Shown: positions 26,763 through 36,728, numbered from the stretch's first letter. The stretch: DNA of 64,000 bases from Actinomycetales bacterium (GCA_002919305.1 PKFB01000080.1:62001-126000), one strand, 5' to 3'. The notes: generated by a model from the sequence alone, not told the origin. Numbers and translations: made by a program.

Positions 26763-27812
26763 TCAGTTGTGAGCGTGTAGGGCGGTGTTGAGCTCCACGC
26801 CGGAGCCGGTGCGGGGCACCACCTCCAGGGCCCCGGTGACCGAGTTGCGGCGGAAAAGCAGGTTCGACCGGCCCGACAGCTCCCGAGCCTTCACCACGGT
26901 GCCATCCGGCAGCGTGACCTTCGCACCCGCGGTGATATAGCAGCCGGCTTCCACCACGCAGTCATCGCCCAGGGAGATGCCGACCCCGCCGTTGGCGCCG
27001 ATCAGGCAGCGCTCCCCGATCCGGATGACCTCCTTGCCGCCACCGGACAGGGTGCCCATGATCGAGGCGCCCCCTCCGATGTCGGTGCCGTCGCCGACCA
27101 CCACGCCCTGGCTGATCCGCCCCTCCACCATGGAGGCGCCCAGCGTGCCGGCGTTGAAGTTCACGAACCCCTCGTGCATCACCGTGGTCCCGGGGGCCAG
27201 GTGCGCTCCCAGGCGTACCCGATCCGCGTCGGCGATCCGGACGCCGGAGGGCACCACATAGTCGGTCATGCGGGGGAACTTGTCCACACTGAACACTTCA
27301 AGGCGGTGGCGGGTGGCCAGGGCACGCAGCCGCACCTGATCGACCTGGTCGGCCGGGACCGGTCCGAGGCTGGTCCAGGCGACGTTGGCCAGTAGCCCGA
27401 AGATGCCCTCCAGATTGACGGTGTTGGGGGTGACCAGGCGGTGTGACAGCAGGTGCAGCCGGAGGTAGGCGTCCGCGGCGTCCTTGGGCGGCTCGGCCAG
27501 GGAGGAGGCGATGACCCCCACCGCCACCGTCTCGACCCCGCGTACCTGATCCGGCCCCAGGGCGTCGCCGAACGCCTGGGTGACCTCTTTGGCCAACTCG
27601 GTCGCGGCCACCGCTTCTGGAGCGGTCGCCTCTGAAACGGTCGCTTCCGGAGCGTCGTTGGCGTCCTTCGATTCGGCCGAAGGGGTCGCCGTGGAGAGCG
27701 GCGAACCGAGGCCGAGGCTGCCGGCCGGGAACCAGACGTCCAGGGTCCGCCCGTCAGGGGTGATGGTGGCCACGCCGGCGCCCCAGGCGCCTGTCGTCAG
27801 GTACGTACTCAC
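26763..27812 (-). CDS. dapD: Tetrahydrodipicolinate N-succinyltransferase DapD
   Basis: 349 residues of the actinobacterial DapD type (M. tuberculosis Rv1201c is about 317). An N-terminal domain is followed by a left-handed beta-helix built of hexapeptide repeats ([19 protein letters not shown] to [13 protein letters not shown]). The catalytic Glu lies in the [13 protein letters not shown] region. It transfers succinyl from succinyl-CoA to tetrahydrodipicolinate. A low-complexity Ala/Glu/Thr insertion at about 42-72 accounts for the extra length. GTG start; a TACGGT box lies eight bases before it. Divergent from dapE. Confidence 0.94.
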   Translation of the reverse strand: MSTYLTTGAWGAGVATITPDGRTLDVWFPAGSLGLGSPLSTATPSAESKDANDAPEATVSEATAPEAVAATELAKEVTQAFGDALGPDQVRGVETVAVGVIASSLAEPPKDAADAYLRLHLLSHRLVTPNTVNLEGIFGLLANVAWTSLGPVPADQVDQVRLRALATRHRLEVFSVDKFPRMTDYVVPSGVRIADADRVRLGAHLAPGTTVMHEGFVNFNAGTLGASMVEGRISQGVVVGDGTDIGGGASIMGTLSGGGKEVIRIGERCLIGANGGVGISLGDDCVVEAGCYITAGAKVTLPDGTVVKARELSGRSNLLFRRNSVTGALEVVPRTGSGVELNTALHAHN

Positions 27813-27820
27813 AGCGCATC

Positions 27821-27883
27821 ACCGTACCGTGGCCGCGACGCGCAGCGTCGCGTCGACCCACCAGTGAATACCCGGTATAGGGT
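27821..27883. promoter_or_regulatory. Divergent short-leader promoters of dapD and dapE
   Basis: Minus strand: TACGGT (27821-27826) eight bases before the dapD GTG. Plus strand: TAGGGT (27878-27883) seven bases before the dapE GTG at 27891, with TCGACC (27853-27858) in a possible -35 position. Neither start has a ribosome binding site, so both mRNAs are probably leaderless or nearly so. Confidence 0.55.
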
Positions 27884-27890
27884 CAGCTCC

Positions 27891-28970
27891 GTGGTTACCC
27901 TCAGCCCAGCTGAACTGGCGGATCCGGTCGCGCTGACCCGCGCCCTGGTGGACATCGAATCGGTCTCCGGTGACGAGAAGGCCATCGCCGACGCCGTTGA
28001 GGCGGCGTTGCGGACTGCGTCGCATCTGGAGGTGGAGCGGGACGGCAACGTGGTACTGGCCCGCACCCACTTCGGTGCCGAGCGCCGGGTGGTGCTCGCC
28101 GGGCACCTGGACACCGTGCCGATCGCTGACAACCTGCCCTCCCGTCAGGAGGGGGATCTGCTGTACGGCTGTGGCACCTCCGACATGAAGTCCGGTGCCG
28201 CGGTGGCGTTGCACCTGGCCGTCACCGTCACGCAGGCCGCCTATGACCTGAGCTTCCTGTTCTATGACTGCGAGGAGGTGGAGGAGGCCCGCAACGGCCT
28301 GAGGCGAATCGCGGCCACCCGACCCGAATGGCTCCACGCGGACTTGGCGATTTTGCTGGAGCCGACCCGCGGACTGGTGGAAGCCGGATGCCAGGGGACG
28401 CTGCGGGCGCTGGTCCGCACCACCGGGCGGCGGGCCCACTCCGCCCGGAGCTGGCAGGGGATCAACGCTATCCACGCGGCGGCGGAGGTGCTGGAGCGGC
28501 TGCGGGCGTACCAGGCCCGGCAGGTCACCATCGACGGCTGCCTCTACCGGGAAGGACTCAACGCCGTCCGGATCTCCGGTGGTGTCGCGGGGAACGTGAT
28601 CCCTGATGAGTGTGTGGTGGAGGTGAACTACCGCTTCGCGCCGGATCGTGACCCGGAAGCCGCCCTGGCCCATGTCGAGGAGGTTTTCGCGGGGTTCCCG
28701 GTGACGCTGGTGGACGTGGCGGCGGGGGCGTTGCCTGGGCTGAGCGCGCCGATCGCTCAACAGTTCGTGGCCGTGACGGGGCGTCCGCCGCAGGGGAAGT
28801 TGGGCTGGACCGACGTGGCCCGATTCGCCGCCCTGGGGATACCGGCGTTGAATTTCGGACCTGGCGATCCTGAACTCGCTCACCGGGCAGACGAGTACGT
28901 TCAGATTCCACTAATCGAGGAGTGCGCGGAGGCGCTGCGCCGCTGGCTGGCACCGGCCTACGTACCGTGA
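27891..28970 (+). CDS. dapE: Succinyl-diaminopimelate desuccinylase DapE
   Basis: 359-residue M20 family zinc peptidase. Metal and catalytic motifs: LAGHLDTVP (His and Asp), [11 protein letters not shown] (bridging Asp), DCEEVEE (Glu base and ligand), [18 protein letters not shown] and a late His in LAHRADEYV. It releases succinate to give LL-diaminopimelate, the step after DapC. GTG 27891 is preferred to GTG 27864 because the TAGGGT box and absence of a ribosome binding site point to leaderless initiation there. The next gene starts five bases after the stop. Confidence 0.93.
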   Translation: MVTLSPAELADPVALTRALVDIESVSGDEKAIADAVEAALRTASHLEVERDGNVVLARTHFGAERRVVLAGHLDTVPIADNLPSRQEGDLLYGCGTSDMKSGAAVALHLAVTVTQAAYDLSFLFYDCEEVEEARNGLRRIAATRPEWLHADLAILLEPTRGLVEAGCQGTLRALVRTTGRRAHSARSWQGINAIHAAAEVLERLRAYQARQVTIDGCLYREGLNAVRISGGVAGNVIPDECVVEVNYRFAPDRDPEAALAHVEEVFAGFPVTLVDVAAGALPGLSAPIAQQFVAVTGRPPQGKLGWTDVARFAALGIPALNFGPGDPELAHRADEYVQIPLIEECAEALRRWLAPAYVP

Positions 28971-28975
28971 AAGGC

Positions 28976-29758
28976 ATGACGGACAGCACTAATCACCGGC
29001 CGGGACCGGTACGGCCGACCTCTCCTCGCAGAGGCCCGACCACCGACCAGCAGTTGCTGGACTCCCGCCGTCCTCGTGACTGGACCCGAACCGACCCGTG
29101 GCGGGTGCTACGGATCACCTCCGAATTCGTGGAGGGCTTCGACGAGCTCGCCGATCTGGGGCCCGCGGTGAGCGTGTTCGGGTCGGCCCGCAGCAAGCCG
29201 GGCAGCGACGAGTGCCAGCTGGCCGAGCGGCTGGGTAGGGCGCTGGTGCGTGCCGGCTACGCCGTCATCACCGGCGGCGGCCCGGGCGTGATGGAGGCGG
29301 CTAACCGAGGCGCCCTTGAGGCGGGGGGTCGGTCGGTCGGCCTGGGGATCGAGCTGCCTTTTGAACAGGGGCTGAACCCGTGGGTTGAGCTGGGGATCAA
29401 CTTTCGCTACTTCTTCGTCCGCAAGACCATGTTCGTCAAGTACGCCCGGGCGTTCTGCGTCCTCCCGGGCGGGTACGGCACGCTCGATGAGCTGTTTGAG
29501 GCGCTCACCCTGGTGCAGACCCAGAAGGTGACCCGGTTCCCCGTGGTGCTGTTGGGGTCAGAGTACTGGCGCGGGCTGCTGGACTGGCTGCGGAACACGA
29601 TGGCCGCCGAGGGGAAGATCGGGGCCGCGGATCTGGACCTGATATACGTGACCGACGACGTCGACGACGCGGTCCGCCACATCGTCGAGGCCGACGAGGC
29701 GCTGGGGGGACGGCCCGCAGCGGAACAGGCGGCCGGTCAGGCACCGGTGGAGGGTTGA
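28976..29758 (+). CDS. LOG family protein (TIGR00730-like), longer paralogue
   Basis: 260 residues. Rossmann-like LOG fold with VSVFGSARSKPG, GGGPGVMEAANRGALEAGG and the signature VLPGGYGTLDELFEAL. LOG proteins are cytokinin riboside 5'-monophosphate phosphoribohydrolases or nucleotide hydrolases; the bacterial in vivo substrate is often unclear. ATG 28976 has GAAAGG just upstream. The C-terminus ends in an Ala/Gly-rich tail and the stop overlaps the start of a second LOG gene (TGATG). M. tuberculosis has a LOG gene at the same place after dapE. Confidence 0.9.
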   Translation: MTDSTNHRPGPVRPTSPRRGPTTDQQLLDSRRPRDWTRTDPWRVLRITSEFVEGFDELADLGPAVSVFGSARSKPGSDECQLAERLGRALVRAGYAVITGGGPGVMEAANRGALEAGGRSVGLGIELPFEQGLNPWVELGINFRYFFVRKTMFVKYARAFCVLPGGYGTLDELFEALTLVQTQKVTRFPVVLLGSEYWRGLLDWLRNTMAAEGKIGAADLDLIYVTDDVDDAVRHIVEADEALGGRPAAEQAAGQAPVEG

Positions 29759-30342
29759 TGGCCACCGTCTGTGTTTTCTGCGGCTCCTCCCGCGCGATCG
29801 AGGAGCGTTATCTGACCCTGGCCCGGCGGGTCGGAGAGGAGTTGGCCCGCCGGGGACACACCCTGGTGTCCGGCGGTGGCCGGGTAGCGATGATGGGCGA
29901 GGTCGCCGCTGCGGCACGGGCCGCCGGCGGCTGCACCGTCGGTGTGATCCCCAAGCCCCTGGTGGCCATGGAGATCGCCGACACCGAGGCCGATGAGCTG
30001 GTGGTGACCGCTGATATGGCCGAACGTAAGACGGTCATGTGTGACCGGTCCGATGCGTTTTTGGTGCTCCCCGGCGGTATCGGCACCTTGGATGAGCTAT
30101 TTGAGGTATGGACCACCTTCGCGCTCGGGGTGCACAACAAACCCATCGTGGTGCTCGACGTCGACGGCTTCTTCGAGGGGCTGTTCACCTGGGTGCGTTC
30201 CCTGGTGCCGTTGGGCTTTGTCAAGCCGGCGGCGTTGCAGTCGGTGTACCGCGCCGACACCGTGGCGGGGGCCTTCGACCTGATCGAGTCGATGGCCGCG
30301 ACCGGCGCCCCGGGCGCCGGGGAAGGCGCCGCCTCCCGGTGA
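29758..30342 (+). CDS. LOG family protein, shorter paralogue
   Basis: 194 residues, the usual LOG length: VCVFCGSSRAIEERY, LVSGGGRVAMMGEVA, MAERKTVMCDRSDAF and VLPGGIGTLDELFEVW. The RK and PGGxGTxxE residues of the active site are present. It is encoded in a TGATG overlap with the preceding LOG gene, so the two paralogues are coupled; a heteromeric or divided substrate role is possible but not shown. A hairpin 32 bp downstream ends the unit that starts at dapE. Confidence 0.92.
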   Translation: MATVCVFCGSSRAIEERYLTLARRVGEELARRGHTLVSGGGRVAMMGEVAAAARAAGGCTVGVIPKPLVAMEIADTEADELVVTADMAERKTVMCDRSDAFLVLPGGIGTLDELFEVWTTFALGVHNKPIVVLDVDGFFEGLFTWVRSLVPLGFVKPAALQSVYRADTVAGAFDLIESMAATGAPGAGEGAASR

Positions 30343-30373
30343 CCCACTCTGCAGCGAGGAGAGACCCGATCCG

Positions 30374-30415
30374 GACGGGCCTCACGTGGGGTGGCAGCCT
30401 CACATGAGGCCCGTC
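30374..30415 (+). terminator. Terminator after the LOG gene pair
   Basis: Perfect 11-bp inverted repeat gacgggcctca / tgaggcccgtc with a 20-base loop. Confidence 0.75.
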
Positions 30416-30565
30416 GGACACGCCGGGCACGGCCGATGACGGAGCAGCCTCCCAGGGCGTGACAGGCGTGTCATGACGGGCCATGGCGCCGATAGCGGGC
30501 TTCGGGGAACGAAACTCCGCGAGGGCGGGTCGTCCAGACAGGGGCACTCATGTCACGATCCAGGT

Positions 30566-31054
30566 ATGGCGGATTTCCTCCTCCTCGTCGTCATCGCGTT
30601 GGTGATCGCTGCGATCGTGTTCGGCACCGTGGCCGTGATCTCCGGGCATGACTCGGGACTGGCGCCGGCCGAGCCGGACAGCGTAGCCCGTGACCTGCCT
30701 TCAGACCGGCCGTTGGAAGAACCCGATGTGCAGCAGCTGCGGTTCGATACCGCGGTACGCGGGTACCGGATGGATCAGGTCGATCGGGCCTTGGCCCGGA
30801 TCGCCTATGACATCGGTTTCAAGTCCGAGATGCTTCAGGCGCTGGAGGCTGAGGTCACCGCGCTCCGGGAGGGCCGCCTCGAGGACGCTGAGGCGTTGCG
30901 TCAGGCCAGGCTGGCGGCGTTGGGCAGGGATGCTGAGGCGTCCGCGTCGACGCAGCCGTCGGCTGACCAGCCGGCGTCGTCCGCTGATGAGGACACCGTC
31001 GAAGTCCCCGAATCCTGGAACAGCGCTGTCGTCGAGCCTGAAGGCCAGCGGTGA
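30566..31054 (+). CDS. DivIVA-domain membrane-anchored protein
   Basis: 162 residues: one N-terminal membrane helix (about 3-25), a DivIVA-like segment (LRFDTAVRGYRMDQVDRALARI, about 56-77, written here in part) followed by a short coiled coil, then an acidic Ala/Ser-rich tail. DivIVA domains place proteins at curved membranes and poles. The position after LOG and before tag corresponds to Rv1209. ATG 30566 is used; longer in-frame starts lack support. CACGAT seven bases upstream could be a weak leaderless -10 box. Stop overlaps the tag GTG. Confidence 0.85.
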   Translation: MADFLLLVVIALVIAAIVFGTVAVISGHDSGLAPAEPDSVARDLPSDRPLEEPDVQQLRFDTAVRGYRMDQVDRALARIAYDIGFKSEMLQALEAEVTALREGRLEDAEALRQARLAALGRDAEASASTQPSADQPASSADEDTVEVPESWNSAVVEPEGQR

Positions 31055-31635
31055 GCATCCCGGACGGCTTGGTCGTAGGGGATGACGGCCGGCCCCGGTG
31101 TTGGTGGGGAGCCGCTCCCGCTCTCTATGTCGACTACCACGACACCGAGTGGGGGCGCCCGGTCCGGAATGACGACGCGCTGTTCGAACGGCTGAGCCTG
31201 GAAGCGTTTCAGTCGGGACTGTCGTGGCTGGTGATCTTGCGGAAGCGCCCCGCGTTCCGTGCGGCGTTCGCCGGCTTCGAGGCCGAGAAGGTGGCGCGTT
31301 TCGACGCACACGATGTTGAACGCCTGCTGGCCGATACCGGCATCGTGCGTAACCGGGCCAAGATCGAGGCGACTATCGCTAACGCCCGCGCGGTCGTGGC
31401 GCTGCCGATGCCGTTGAGTGAACTGTTGTGGTCGTACGCCCCGACCGGCCCGAGGCGCCGTCCCCGTAGTCGGGCCGAGGTGCCGGCCACCTCCCCAGAA
31501 TCGGTGGCGCTGGCCCGAGATTTGAAACGTCGAGGCTTTCGCTTTGTCGGCCCGACCACCGCATACGCCCTGATGCAGGCGACCGGCATGGTCGACGATC
31601 ACCTCGCCGGCTGCTGGGTACCGCCTCAACACTGA
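31051..31635 (+). CDS. tag: DNA-3-methyladenine glycosylase I
   Basis: 194 residues of the Tag family, a helix-hairpin-helix glycosylase that removes 3-methyladenine from alkylated DNA. Motifs: RCWWG near the start (zinc Cys), YHDTEWGRPV (zinc His and substrate pocket), FERLSLEAFQSGLSW, and the C-terminal zinc ligands in DDHLAGCW. The length is normal. The GTG overlaps the DivIVA-like gene stop (GTGA). Same order as in M. tuberculosis (tagA, Rv1210). Confidence 0.94.
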   Translation: MSIPDGLVVGDDGRPRCWWGAAPALYVDYHDTEWGRPVRNDDALFERLSLEAFQSGLSWLVILRKRPAFRAAFAGFEAEKVARFDAHDVERLLADTGIVRNRAKIEATIANARAVVALPMPLSELLWSYAPTGPRRRPRSRAEVPATSPESVALARDLKRRGFRFVGPTTAYALMQATGMVDDHLAGCWVPPQH

Positions 31636-31957
31636 GACGGTACCCGAGGCGGTACGCGCGGGCATACACCGTGGATCGGGCGCGCCGGTCGACCCGCTGG
31701 GACAGTCAAAGCCGCGGCCCGCACATGCGCCCACTGTGGACTTAAGGCGCTTAAGGCCATAAGGCTCAGGTGCGGGCGGGCTTCACCACCTCCGACTCCT
31801 GGCCGGTCAGGGCAGCCGACCAGAACACCGTCGCAATCCGCCTGCTCCTCGGTGAGGGCAACACTCCGTGGTGAAGGTGACCACAGGCGACCGGCGGCAC
31901 CGCACCGGCCTGCCCACCCGCACGGCGGGGCGCCCCAGGGGCGAGGACCGGTGCCGG
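31636..31957. other. Intergenic region between tag and glgC
   Basis: 322 bp between convergent genes with no supported gene. It contains a large hairpin (31717-31777) with inner palindrome cttaaggcgcttaag (31741-31755). Open frames here are antisense extensions of glgC reading. Nothing else recognised. Confidence 0.6.
31717..31777. terminator. Large hairpin between tag and glgC
   Basis: Outer arms gcccgcac (31717-31724) / gtgcgggc (31770-31777); inside, CTTAAG-gcg-CTTAAG forms a second hairpin. Probably terminates one or both convergent genes. Confidence 0.5.
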
Positions 31958-33187
31958 TCAGGAGAAGCTGTGCACCCGTTCTCCCTTGCCGAGGACGACG
32001 ATGCCGGAGTCGGTGACCCGGTGGAACTGGCGATCCCGATCGAGATCCACGCCCAGATGCGCACCGTCCGGGACGATCACGTTCTTGTCGAGGATCGCGT
32101 TACGGACCACGGCGCCTCTGCCGATGCGGACCCCCGACATCAGCACGGAGTTCTCCACCCAGGCACCATCCTCGACCCGAACGTCGGGGGAGAGCACCGA
32201 CCGCGCCACCGTCCCGGTGACGATGCAGCCGTTACTCACCAACGACTCGTACGCCCGACCTCCGAGCACGAACTTCGCCGGTGGGGCGGGCGGGATGTGG
32301 GTCAGGATCGGCCATTCGGAGTTGTACAGGTTGAAGACCGGTTGGATAGAGACCAGGTCCATGTGCGCCTCGTAGTACGAGTCGAGGGTTCCCACGTCAC
32401 GCCAGTAGGCGCGGTCGCGTTCCGTGGCGCCCGGCACCTGGTTGCGGCTGAAGTCGTAAACGGCGGCGTCGCCCTTCGCGACCATCATCGGGATGATGTT
32501 CCCGCCCATGTCATGGCGACTGGTCGGATCCTCGGCGTCGAGACGAAGCGCCTCGATCAGGGCTTCGGCGGTGAACACGTAATTGCCCATCGAGGCGTAG
32601 CTGACCTCCGGATCATCCGGTACGGGCGGCGGATCGGCCGGCTTCTCCACGAACTGGGTGATCCGTCGTCCGTCTTCGGCGGTGCCGATGACCCCAAAGG
32701 CACGTGCCTGATGGCGGGGCACGCGGATACCGGCCACCGTCACGCCCACCCCGGATTCGATGTGCTCCTCGACCATTTGACGCGGGTCCATCCGGTAGAC
32801 GTGATCAGCGCCGAAGACCACGATGTAGTCGGGCTGCTCGTCGTACACCAGGTTCAAAGACTGGTAGATCGCGTCGGCGCTGCCGGTGTACCAGCGGGGT
32901 CCGAGGCGCTGCTGCGCAGGCACCGGGGTGATGTAGTTGCCCAGCATGGTGCTCATGCGCCACGTGGTGGTGATGTGGCGGTCTAACGAGTGCGACTTGT
33001 ACTGGGTAAGGACGCAGATCTTGATATAGCCCGCATTGACCAGATTGGACAGCACGAAGTCGATCAGGCGATACTGACCGCCAAACGGAACCGCCGGTTT
33101 TGCTCGGTCCGCCGTTAATGGCATCAGGCGCTTACCCTCACCACCTGCCAGTACGATCCCCAACACTCGTGGCGTGCCCCTGCGCAT
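31958..33187 (-). CDS. glgC: Glucose-1-phosphate adenylyltransferase
   Basis: 409 residues. The nucleotidyltransferase motif [28 protein letters not shown] (given in part) opens the protein, GADHVYRMD and FVEKPADPP follow, and the C-terminal left-handed beta-helix ends in [12 protein letters not shown]. It makes ADP-glucose, the donor for glycogen and for maltose-1-phosphate in actinobacteria. Start at ATG 33187 ([10 protein letters not shown]), seven bases after a TAGGGT box; earlier in-frame ATG codons overlap the glgA promoter. Divergent from glgA with only 37 bp between the start codons. Confidence 0.95.
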   Translation of the reverse strand: MRRGTPRVLGIVLAGGEGKRLMPLTADRAKPAVPFGGQYRLIDFVLSNLVNAGYIKICVLTQYKSHSLDRHITTTWRMSTMLGNYITPVPAQQRLGPRWYTGSADAIYQSLNLVYDEQPDYIVVFGADHVYRMDPRQMVEEHIESGVGVTVAGIRVPRHQARAFGVIGTAEDGRRITQFVEKPADPPPVPDDPEVSYASMGNYVFTAEALIEALRLDAEDPTSRHDMGGNIIPMMVAKGDAAVYDFSRNQVPGATERDRAYWRDVGTLDSYYEAHMDLVSIQPVFNLYNSEWPILTHIPPAPPAKFVLGGRAYESLVSNGCIVTGTVARSVLSPDVRVEDGAWVENSVLMSGVRIGRGAVVRNAILDKNVIVPDGAHLGVDLDRDRQFHRVTDSGIVVLGKGERVHSFS

Positions 33188-33194
33188 GCTGTTG

Positions 33195-33218
33195 ACCCTA
33201 GACAAAGGCGCGTAAGGT
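33195..33218. promoter_or_regulatory. Overlapping divergent leaderless promoters of glgC and glgA
   Basis: Minus strand TAGGGT (33195-33200) seven bases before the glgC ATG; plus strand TAAGGT (33213-33218) exactly six bases before the glgA ATG, with TTGACC (33192-33197) as possible -35. The two core promoters overlap, so they should interfere with each other. Confidence 0.6.
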
Positions 33219-33224
33219 CGCAGC

Positions 33225-34382
33225 ATGCGCGCCGCGGTATTGACGAATGAATATCCGCCTGACATCTACGGCGGGGCAGGAGTTCACGTCGGGTTTTTAG
33301 TGCGGGAGCTGCGTCGACTCATCGACGTGGAGGTGTTCTGTTTCGGAGACGACCGGCCCGGCGCGCGCGGAGTGCGCCCGGCCGCTGAACTGGCCGAGGC
33401 CAACGGTGCGCTGCGGGCACTGTCGATTGACCTGGGCATGGCCGCCGCGGCCCACCGCGCCGACTTGGTGCACTCCCACACCTGGTACGCCAATCTGGGC
33501 GGACACCTCGCCAAACTGCTGTACGGGATACCGCATGTGGTGACCGCCCACTCCCTGGAACCACTACGGCCTTGGAAGGCCGAGCAGCTTGGAGGCGGGT
33601 ACGCGATCTCCTCGTGGGCCGAGCGCACCGCGTACGAAGCCGCCGACGCCATCATCGCGGTCAGCCAGCAGATGCGCGCCGACGTTCTCCAGGCCTACCC
33701 GGCGGTCGACCCCGCCAAGGTCCGGGTGATCGGTAACGGCATCGACACCCAGCTGTACCAGCCCACCCCCGACACCAGCGCGCTGGACCGGTTCGGTATC
33801 GATCCGGACCGTCCGTACGTGCTGTACGTGGGCCGGATCACCCGTCAAAAGGGCCTGCCGCACCTGCTCGCGGCGGCCCACCGCCTGGCGCCTGGCGTTC
33901 AACTGGTCCTCGCCGCCTCGGCGCCGGACACGCCTCAGATCGCCGAGGAGGTACGCACCGAAATCACGGCGCTGCGTGCCGAGCGAGGCGACGGGGTGAT
34001 CTGGCTACCGGACATGCTGTCGGACGCCGACAAGATCAGCCTGCTCACCCACGCCACGGTCTTTTGCTGCCCGTCGGTCTACGAGCCGTTGGGCATCGTG
34101 AACCTGGAGGCGATGGCGTGCCAGACAGCGGTTGTGGCCAGCGATGTCGGGGGAATCCCGGAGGTGGTGGCGCACGAGAACACCGGGCTGCTGGTGCACT
34201 ACGACGCCGCTGATCCAGCCCGGTACGAACACGACCTCGCCGAGGCGCTCAACGCCTTGGTCGCCGACCCGACCCGGGCCGCCGCGTTAGGAAAGGCGGG
34301 GCGGGAACGCGCGATAGCGGAGTTCGGCTGGGACCGCGTGGCAGCCCGCACCATTGAGCTCTATAACGAGCTGCTGGGCTGA
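33225..34382 (+). CDS. glgA: GT4 glycosyltransferase, actinobacterial GlgA/GlgM type
   Basis: 385-residue GT-B enzyme of family GT4: N-terminal [15 protein letters not shown] glucan loop, [13 protein letters not shown], and the C-terminal donor site with [14 protein letters not shown] and [20 protein letters not shown]. The short GT4 type (not the long GT5 glycogen synthase) matches Rv1212c of M. tuberculosis, which was shown to make maltose-1-phosphate from ADP-glucose and is also named GlgM. It therefore probably feeds the GlgE alpha-glucan route. ATG lies six bases after a TAAGGT box. Confidence 0.93.
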   Translation: MRAAVLTNEYPPDIYGGAGVHVGFLVRELRRLIDVEVFCFGDDRPGARGVRPAAELAEANGALRALSIDLGMAAAAHRADLVHSHTWYANLGGHLAKLLYGIPHVVTAHSLEPLRPWKAEQLGGGYAISSWAERTAYEAADAIIAVSQQMRADVLQAYPAVDPAKVRVIGNGIDTQLYQPTPDTSALDRFGIDPDRPYVLYVGRITRQKGLPHLLAAAHRLAPGVQLVLAASAPDTPQIAEEVRTEITALRAERGDGVIWLPDMLSDADKISLLTHATVFCCPSVYEPLGIVNLEAMACQTAVVASDVGGIPEVVAHENTGLLVHYDAADPARYEHDLAEALNALVADPTRAAALGKAGRERAIAEFGWDRVAARTIELYNELLG

Positions 34383-34407
34383 CGGGCGCCCGGTTGTGCG
34401 AAGCGCT

Positions 34408-34447
34408 GGCGGCTCACAGCTCTCCTCGTTAAGGAGAGTGGGCCGCC
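34408..34447 (+). terminator. Terminator after glgA
   Basis: Inner stem ctctcct / aggagag with loop cgtta (34420-34438) and outer arms ggcggc (34408-34413) / gccgcc (34442-34447). Confidence 0.8.
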
Positions 34448-34530
34448 GCGTACCACCCGCCGCGACCGCCCTGCCGCGCCCAGGCTAGGTGCTCAGCCCA
34501 GAGGCCTTGGTCCAGACGCTCGGCAAGCGC

Positions 34531-36159
34531 TCAGTCCAGGTCTGACAGCCAATGCAGCAGGGTGCGGACTCCCCATCCGGTCGCCAGTTTCGACAGCTCC
34601 TTGTCCGCGCTGTCGCTCCAGGCGGGGGCGGACATGTCGATGTGAACCCAGCGGTCCCGCGCTTGGCCGGTAAACGGCCGCAGGAACAGGGCAGCCATGA
34701 TCGAACCTGGGCCACCCGGCGCGTTGGTTTGGTCGGCGATGTCGCTGCGCAGCAGCTCCATGTAGTCCTCGACCAGGGGAAGCCGCCAGACCCGCTCACC
34801 GGCCGCCTCAGCGGCTTGAATCAGCTGGTTGGCCAACGCGTCGTTCTCACTGAACAGGGCGGCGGTGCGTTTGCCCAGTGCCACGTTCTGCGCGCCGGTG
34901 AGGGTGGCCAGGTCAATCAGCACATCGGGGCGTAGCCGCTGGGAGGCGTAGGCGAGGGCGTCGGCGAGCACCATACGTCCCTCAGCGTCGGTGTTGAGGA
35001 CCTCGGTCGTCATGCCCCCGTAGTGGCGGATCACATCACCGGGGCGGTAGGCGTCGCCGCTGGGCATGTTCTCGGCCAGTGGGGCGAGCGCGGTGACCTT
35101 CACCGGTAGCTTCAGGCGAGCCGCCCCGATCACGGCGCCGATGATCGCCGCGGCGCCGCCCATGTCCTTGCGCATCAGGCGCATGCCATCGACGGGCTTG
35201 ATGCTGATTCCGCCGGTGTCGAAGGTGATCCCTTTACCGATCAGCACCACGTGCCGGGTGGCCTTCCGCGGCCGCCACCGCAGCTCAACGAGGCGTGGCG
35301 GGTGCGCTGAGCCGCCCCCCACCGCGAGGATCCCTCCGAAACCGTCTCGGGCCAGCTCCTCCGGTCCGAGGACCGTGGCTTCGACGCCGTAGCGGGTGGC
35401 GGCTCGGGTGAACTGCTTAGCCAGCCACGCTGGGGACTTCTGGGCGCTCGGGGTGTTGGTCATGTCCCGCGCGAAGCTGGTCGCCTCGGCGATCGCTTCG
35501 GCGTGCGCCACCGCCTCGGTGTACCGCGACTTGTCCGACACCAGTAGGTCGACCCGTTCGACCTGCTTCGCGGTATCGGTGCCGGTGTCGGTGTTGGACG
35601 TGCTCGCCGCCTGGTAGCGGTAGGACCCCAGCAGCAGGCCTTCAGTGAAGCCACCCACCGACTCCGGGGAGACATCCGGCGGTAGGGCACAGGTCAACCG
35701 GGGGCGCTGAGTTGCGCGGACCAGCGCCGCCCCGGCCGCCCGCCAATCGGCGATCGTGCCTTCACCGATCCCCACCAGCTGGATCAGATGAGGGGTCCCA
35801 CCCGGTAGGGGGAGGGAGCGGACGACACCCGCGGCGCCGTTGTGCTCCGCGTCCACGATGAACCGTTCGATCAGTTCACGGGTCGCGGCATCGAGTACGT
35901 CGGGACCGATCAGCGGGAGCCCGGTTGCGGACGGATCGTCGGCAGGTTCGGTGCGCGTACCGTCAGCGTCAGAACCCTTCCCTGCCTTGACCGGGCCGGT
36001 CTTATCCCCGGTCGGGTCGGTCCCCGCTACACCGTCGGGAGCGGTGACCAGACCCGTGTCGGCTCCGGAGTCCTCGCTCTCGGGAGGCCGGGCGACGGCG
36101 AGAGCGAGCACCTCCGGAGCACCGCGCCGACGGGTAACCCGCACGTCGAGCATCGCCAC
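34531..36159 (-). CDS. pepA: Leucyl aminopeptidase (cytosol aminopeptidase, M17)
   Basis: 542 residues. The C-terminal catalytic domain has the M17 signature NTDAEGRMVLADALAYA, the lysine ligand in VLIGKGITFDTGG, and DMGGAAAIIGAV; all metal ligands are present. It removes N-terminal residues from peptides in the cytoplasm as a hexamer with two metal ions per subunit. Residues about 24-78 are an unusual low-complexity Asp/Thr/Gly insertion (GADTGLVTAPDG, DPTGDKTG) in the N-terminal macro-like domain, making the protein longer than usual. GTG start with GGAGG four bases upstream; ATG two codons later is an alternative. Confidence 0.94.
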   Translation of the reverse strand: MAMLDVRVTRRRGAPEVLALAVARPPESEDSGADTGLVTAPDGVAGTDPTGDKTGPVKAGKGSDADGTRTEPADDPSATGLPLIGPDVLDAATRELIERFIVDAEHNGAAGVVRSLPLPGGTPHLIQLVGIGEGTIADWRAAGAALVRATQRPRLTCALPPDVSPESVGGFTEGLLLGSYRYQAASTSNTDTGTDTAKQVERVDLLVSDKSRYTEAVAHAEAIAEATSFARDMTNTPSAQKSPAWLAKQFTRAATRYGVEATVLGPEELARDGFGGILAVGGGSAHPPRLVELRWRPRKATRHVVLIGKGITFDTGGISIKPVDGMRLMRKDMGGAAAIIGAVIGAARLKLPVKVTALAPLAENMPSGDAYRPGDVIRHYGGMTTEVLNTDAEGRMVLADALAYASQRLRPDVLIDLATLTGAQNVALGKRTAALFSENDALANQLIQAAEAAGERVWRLPLVEDYMELLRSDIADQTNAPGGPGSIMAALFLRPFTGQARDRWVHIDMSAPAWSDSADKELSKLATGWGVRTLLHWLSDLD

Positions 36160-36337
36160 GGTCCCTCCACACAGTTGGCCCGCGTTGAGCGGAACGTCAG
36201 TTCAGTGATCGGAGCTGGTGCACAGGGACAGCTGCCCCAGCACAGGACCGGGGCAGCCGCCCGCGTGGTGCTATGGCCATCAATGCGGGCGGTGTCCGGC
36301 CGTTGAGGTGACGGCCGTGACCCGCCCGCTCTAAGGC

Positions 36338-36370
36338 AGGTCCACAACCGCGCGGATCGGTTGTGGACCT
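36338..36370 (-). terminator. Terminator after the DUF3117 gene
   Basis: Perfect 13-bp inverted repeat aggtccacaaccg / cggttgtggacct with a 7-base loop, 35 bp after the stop codon of the minus-strand gene. It also insulates the pepA promoter. Confidence 0.85.
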
Positions 36371-36404
36371 CTGTTGGATTTCGACTGGGAATGGCTGCCC
36401 GCGT

Positions 36405-36572
36405 TCAGCCAGCGGCGGACTTCAGCGCGTCCCCCAGCTGATTCGCCTCGTCGGGAGTCATCTCCACGACGAGTCGACCACCGCCTTCGAGCGGAACCCG
36501 CATGACGATGCCGCGGCCCTCCTTGGTGACCTCCAGCGGACCGTCGCCCGTCCGCGGCTTCATGGCCGCCAT
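36405..36572 (-). CDS. DUF3117 protein
   Basis: 55 residues (MAAMKPRTGDGPLEVTKEG start), a very conserved actinobacterial family of unknown function corresponding to Rv1211, which in M. tuberculosis also neighbours tag and glgA. The ATG at 36572 has GGGAG seven bases upstream; upstream in-frame ATG would add non-conserved residues. Monocistronic with its own terminator. Confidence 0.92.
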   Translation of the reverse strand: MAAMKPRTGDGPLEVTKEGRGIVMRVPLEGGGRLVVEMTPDEANQLGDALKSAAG

Positions 36573-36728
36573 GTTGTCTCCCCTCGACTCGATGCCGCGG
36601 TTACCCGCAGCCGTGCGATTCTTTTGTGCTGTTGAGCGCGTCGTAGGCCGACCGGCCCGCAGGCCCACAACGTTTCCCGATCATTTTCCCTGATGAACGA
36701 CGCTAGGCCCAAACCGCCCCTGACAAAA

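Noticed and set aside
27819-28883. 354-codon minus-strand open frame across dapE
   Set aside because: Antisense of DapE motifs; no ribosome binding site or recognisable domain.
31868-32986. 372-codon plus-strand open frame across glgC
   Set aside because: Antisense of a well conserved gene, with low-complexity His/Arg/Val composition and no family motif.
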